From assembly GCA_964531645.1 (NCBI GenBank), contig CAZHEF010000003.1, forward strand, positions 1 to 64,000: a stretch of DNA of 64,000 nt, written 5' to 3'. The stretch's first letter is position 1, and every line of letters starts with the position of its first letter. Below the pieces are notes generated by a model, which was not told where the DNA came from, ran no database searches, and worked only from the letters and a program-made list of their open reading frames with translations. Of the stretch, positions 60,853 to 64,000 are shown piece after piece. This stretch comes from JBBIMS01 sp964531645 (lineage in GTDB: Bacteria; Acidobacteriota; Aminicenantia; JBFLYD01; JBBIMS01). The translations under genes and the position numbers were made by a program.

Positions 60853-63672
60853 ATGAATAGATTAATATATTTCGCAATATTTCTGATCATTTTGAGTGTT
60901 CCTCCAAGAGTCCTTTCCCTTGAAACAGGTGAGATAAATGGAAAAGTTATAGATAAAAATGGGGAGCCTCTTCCTGGTGTCACAATTATTGCAGAAAGCC
61001 CAAAACTGCAAGGGAAAAGGACAACAAACTCTTTAAGCGATGGAAATTTTATCATCCCTCTCATCCCTCCAGGAATTTACAAACTTACTTTTGAGCTCCA
61101 AAATTTCACAACTGTTATAGTTGATAAAGTTGAGGTTAAGCTCGGTCTCACAACTACTATCAAGATTGTAATGGAGGAGAAAAAAATTGAGGAGAGTGTT
61201 TTAGTGGTCGCAGAGCCTCCCCTCATTGACAAAACAAATGCAGACACAAGTTACAGAATAACATCTGAGGATCTTGTAATCCTTTCAAGCCCGACAAGAA
61301 CAGTTGCAGACATTGTAAAATTTGCACCAGGAGTTACGGGAGTAAGAATGAACACAAGAAGAGGAACCACTGAAAATGGCCTTCCCAGTTTTAGAGGAGA
61401 GGGAGAGGAAGGAAATAACTGGCTCGTTGATGGTTTATCAGTGAGAGGTGTGAGGCTTGCAAAGGATGGTGTGAGGGTAAATTTCGATGCCCTTGAGGAA
61501 ATCCAGATAATTTCTGATCCCTTCAGTCCTGAACATGCTTCAAGCTTTGGAGGCATTGTGAATGTTCTTACCAAAGCAGGCGGAAATGAATTTCATGGAG
61601 AATTGGGAACACTTTTTGTTGACAAATCTTTACAGGCAGGGAGAGAACCACAGCTTTCTATATCCTTTGAACCTGCGGACTATTCAAAATACAACAATTA
61701 TTTTAATCTTGGAGGACCAATTAAAAAGGACAGAATATGGTTTTTTATTTCTGAAAATACCTTTTTCAACAAAGACATTACTTCCGACAATTTTCTCGAC
61801 TATATGTTCATTTCTGGTGGAGAAAGGGAAACCTTAACCCACAACTTTTTCGGAAAAGTTTCCCTCGCTCTAAATCCGAACCATCAGATTTCCCTTTGCG
61901 GTTCTTTATCAAATTTACTCTCCCAGAAAGGAGGAATAGGGTTTAGTGAACTTTACAAAAAAGAAAGCTTCACGGATACAATGTTAAGGATAAACTACAA
62001 AGGGGTTATCTCAGCAAATACTTTCTTAGAAACCTCAGCGGGAATAACAGAATCAAAATCATCCTTTGAGCCCTCCCATGGAGATATGGGCCCAGCGATG
62101 TATTTTATAGAGGATACAGCTCAGAACATCAATAACTCCATCGGAAAGGTTATTGACAATGAGAAAATGATCAACTTTGTATTCAGATTGAACCATATTC
62201 TTCCCTTAAAGGAGCTCGGAAATCATGAGCTTGGAGGTGGTTTCGAAATTTACAAAAACTCATCGGAATTCAGGTCAGAATTCACAGGTAAAAGAGAGGA
62301 TCCTTTTCCCGGAAATGACTTTGAAAATGGAACAAAATATTCCTTCAGAAGCTGGAAGGAAGGTAAGAGAACCCCTTCCCTTTTATGGGAGTATGGAAAT
62401 TTCAATTTTGTAAATTCAATAGGCGGCATTGGAATATATCTAAAAGACAGGATAAGTTTTGAAAGATTCACTCTTCTAATTGGATTTAGATCTGCAACTC
62501 AAACAAACTACGATGATAAAGGGAATGTTCTCTGGAAATGGGATATTAGAGATTTTCTTTCTCCAAGAATTTCGCTTACTTACAATTTAACAAAAAATGG
62601 GAAAAACATAATAAAATTTGGGTGGGGACTCTTCACAGATACAACCACAACCTTTCACCTTGCTTTCTTTAATCCTCAGGCTCCTCTCCAGTTCAGGAGA
62701 TACATGTGGGCTGGACCCGAGAATCCCATACCTTCCCAGCTCCATAACCCTTCCAACTGGAAATTCCTTAATGAGGAAAAAAGAGGTCCTTACGATATTG
62801 CAGAAAATATAAAACCCAATCGTCTTACCCGTTATCTAATTGAATACGACAGAATAATTGGAAAGAACTGGGTACTAAGAGCAAGATATGTGCAGACAGA
62901 TTCAAAGAATCTTCTTGAACTTTTGGGAGTATTCGATCCAAATCCTCCTTATTACAAATTTGTCTTCGACAATTTTGAGTATAAAAGAAGGAATTACAGA
63001 GGGTTTGAAATTGAAATAAATGGAAGGTTAAAAGAATTTTTGAACCTCAATTTTTCCTACTGTTATTCTTCTGCAAAAGGCACAAATCCAGGACAGGTAG
63101 AAACTGGCTCCTGGAGTCAGGAAGAAGGAGGAACAAATTATGTAAGCCTCTTTGGAAAACATATATTTGTCCCTCCTTTGCCAGAACTTAAGGAGCTGAA
63201 GGAACTTTTCGACTGGGGTTTTGGAGGATTGGGAGGAAGGGAATACGGAGATGAAGGATGGTATGGAAAGCTCCCCTACTCTGTTGACCATCATGTAAAG
63301 CTCAATCTGAATTATATTGGGCCTTTTAAAACACTCGTTTCCTTCGTCTTTGAGTGGCTCTCAGGTTATCACTGGGAAAAACTCGGACTTGTTCCGTTCT
63401 TCGGTTACTATGCTTTTCCAGAGGGAAGAGGCTCAAGGGAAACACCACCCCACTTTTATATTGACATGGGTGTTCAAAAAAGCTTTCCTCTTTCAAGTTT
63501 AATAAAATCTCTCCCTGAAAATCTTACAGCAGATTTAAGAGTGGACATATTTAATCTTCTGAACAGCCAGAAACCTGTTTCCTATGTCAAAGAGGACACA
63601 CTGGCTTTTGGAAAGGTCTGGGGAAGACAACAACCTCGAGAGGCAAGGATAACCTTGAAAATGAGATGGTAG
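60853..63672 (+). CDS. TonB-dependent receptor with N-terminal carboxypeptidase-regulatory domain
   Basis: 939 residues: a signal peptide (residues 1-22), a carboxypeptidase regulatory-like domain (about 24-105; GEINGKVIDKNGEPLPGV, LIPPGIYKLTFELQNF), a plug domain (about 110-240; TVADIVKFAPGVTGVRM, NNWLVDGLSVRGV, VNVLTKAGGNEFHGELG) and a 22-strand-type barrel ending RITLKMRW as EARITLKMRW. This is the oar/CarbReg type common in Acidobacteriota and relatives. The ligand is unknown. Confidence 0.93.
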   Translation: MNRLIYFAIFLIILSVPPRVLSLETGEINGKVIDKNGEPLPGVTIIAESPKLQGKRTTNSLSDGNFIIPLIPPGIYKLTFELQNFTTVIVDKVEVKLGLTTTIKIVMEEKKIEESVLVVAEPPLIDKTNADTSYRITSEDLVILSSPTRTVADIVKFAPGVTGVRMNTRRGTTENGLPSFRGEGEEGNNWLVDGLSVRGVRLAKDGVRVNFDALEEIQIISDPFSPEHASSFGGIVNVLTKAGGNEFHGELGTLFVDKSLQAGREPQLSISFEPADYSKYNNYFNLGGPIKKDRIWFFISENTFFNKDITSDNFLDYMFISGGERETLTHNFFGKVSLALNPNHQISLCGSLSNLLSQKGGIGFSELYKKESFTDTMLRINYKGVISANTFLETSAGITESKSSFEPSHGDMGPAMYFIEDTAQNINNSIGKVIDNEKMINFVFRLNHILPLKELGNHELGGGFEIYKNSSEFRSEFTGKREDPFPGNDFENGTKYSFRSWKEGKRTPSLLWEYGNFNFVNSIGGIGIYLKDRISFERFTLLIGFRSATQTNYDDKGNVLWKWDIRDFLSPRISLTYNLTKNGKNIIKFGWGLFTDTTTTFHLAFFNPQAPLQFRRYMWAGPENPIPSQLHNPSNWKFLNEEKRGPYDIAENIKPNRLTRYLIEYDRIIGKNWVLRARYVQTDSKNLLELLGVFDPNPPYYKFVFDNFEYKRRNYRGFEIEINGRLKEFLNLNFSYCYSSAKGTNPGQVETGSWSQEEGGTNYVSLFGKHIFVPPLPELKELKELFDWGFGGLGGREYGDEGWYGKLPYSVDHHVKLNLNYIGPFKTLVSFVFEWLSGYHWEKLGLVPFFGYYAFPEGRGSRETPPHFYIDMGVQKSFPLSSLIKSLPENLTADLRVDIFNLLNSQKPVSYVKEDTLAFGKVWGRQQPREARITLKMRW

Positions 63673-63721
63673 TAAGAAGGGCAAGAAAAGAAGTTAAATG
63701 ATAAAATAAAAAAGCTTAATT

Positions 63722-63750
63722 TTGGAAAGGAACAAACCTTAATGTAAAAT
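63722..63750 (+). promoter_or_regulatory. Putative promoter of the last gene, leaderless
   Basis: TTGGAA (63722-63727), a 17-base spacer and TAAAAT (63745-63750) are followed 7 bases later by ATG 63758, with no ribosome-binding site between. Confidence 0.5.
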
Positions 63751-63757
63751 CTATTTT

Positions 63758-64000
63758 ATGAAAAAGATAATTTTAGTTCTTTCTCTTTTTCTTATGGGTC
63801 AGGCTATAATTACTCCTGATTACAAACTTAGTGCAGTTGCAAAGCCCAACTATTTGAAAAGGGGAGAAGCGGGGAAGATTATTATTTCCATTGAACTATC
63901 AAAAACAAGTTATGTAAAACCCGCTCCATCCCTGATTATAAAATGCATTCCAGTAGAAGGGATTATATTTCCAAAAGAAATTTTCAAATCTTCTGAAATG
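63758..64000 (+). CDS. Exported protein, 3' end cut by window edge
   Basis: 81 residues visible: a signal peptide (MKKIILVLSLFLMGQAIITPD) followed by a beta-rich segment (KPNYLKRGEAGKIIISIELS, SLIIKCIPVEGIIFPKEIFK). It may be an immunoglobulin-like or DsbD-N-like domain protein, but I do not recognise a family from this part. It is downstream of the TonB receptor but has its own promoter-like sequence. Confidence 0.65.
   Translation, partial: MKKIILVLSLFLMGQAIITPDYKLSAVAKPNYLKRGEAGKIIISIELSKTSYVKPAPSLIIKCIPVEGIIFPKEIFKSSEM

Overview
The window looks like a chromosome segment of a low-GC, didermic (Gram-negative type) bacterium. The outer-membrane gene set (LptD-like protein, phosphate porin, FadL/OmpP1, TonB-dependent receptor, DUF1302-like protein, several small beta-barrels), two GWxTD-domain proteins and a TonB receptor with an N-terminal carboxypeptidase-regulatory domain point towards an Acidobacteriota/Aminicenantota-like lineage. 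That placement is an inference from gene content; no rRNA gene is present.

Layout. 1-1.2 kb: edge of a restriction-modification locus (type III-like Mod methyltransferase cut by the left edge, XRE regulator) at the 3' side of a tRNA-Ser(GCU) gene. 1.2-5.8 kb: a broken small gene, a membrane-anchored asparaginase, and a trio of DUF5683-like protein, propeller lipoprotein and LptD-like protein. 5.9-11.6 kb: accessory, decayed region with ISL3 and IS1634 remnants around a large surface-protein gene (Vps62-like, thrombospondin-3 repeats) and a tandem array of outer-membrane barrels, with copies of the surface protein's C-terminal module between barrels. 11.7-15.0 kb: dnaG-rpoD. 15.1-25.8 kb: a phosphate-response island: porin-pstS-(hairpin)-arsC-like-pstC-pstA-pstB-phoU, a divergent PHP-glycosyltransferase fusion, 11-bp direct repeats resembling a Pho box between them, then phoB-phoR. 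25.9-29.5 kb: methyltransferase, pyruvate-kinase-like domain protein, TPR protein. 29.6-31.6 kb: an inactivated IS1182-type element. 31.9-39.0 kb: a minus-strand run of GWxTD lipoprotein, tmk, hypE, kbl-tdh (threonine catabolism), cNMP/FHA protein and a serine-palmitoyltransferase-like enzyme, divergent from an extended SDR. 40.2-47.8 kb: mnmA, DUF72, SagB-type oxidoreductase, thiL, SufT-like protein, M23 peptidase, a frameshifted zinc-ribbon protein, Fis-like protein, CvpA, PHP phosphoesterase. 48-54.5 kb: a second GWxTD protein divergent from a tetR-MMPL-LolA-like-DUF1302 envelope lipid-transport cassette with a palindromic operator. 54.6-64 kb: GyrI-like pseudogene, AlkD-like protein, radical SAM protein, membrane protein, degenerate EAL protein, Nudix hydrolase, an RND efflux remnant, FadL, a TonB receptor, and a gene cut by the right edge.

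Broken genes are frequent in accessory parts (nonsense codons and frameshifts), while rpoD, dnaG, tmk, mnmA and the pst genes are intact, so most breaks are probably real decay or switching; some single indels could be sequencing errors. Short interspersed repeats recur between genes, and one appears to have extended the C-terminus of thymidylate kinase. Several plus-strand genes have a -10 box just before the start codon and no Shine-Dalgarno sequence, suggesting leaderless mRNAs. The most interesting parts are the phosphate island with its PHP-GT4 fusion, the module-barrel array, the TetR-MMPL cassette and the serine-palmitoyltransferase/SDR pair.
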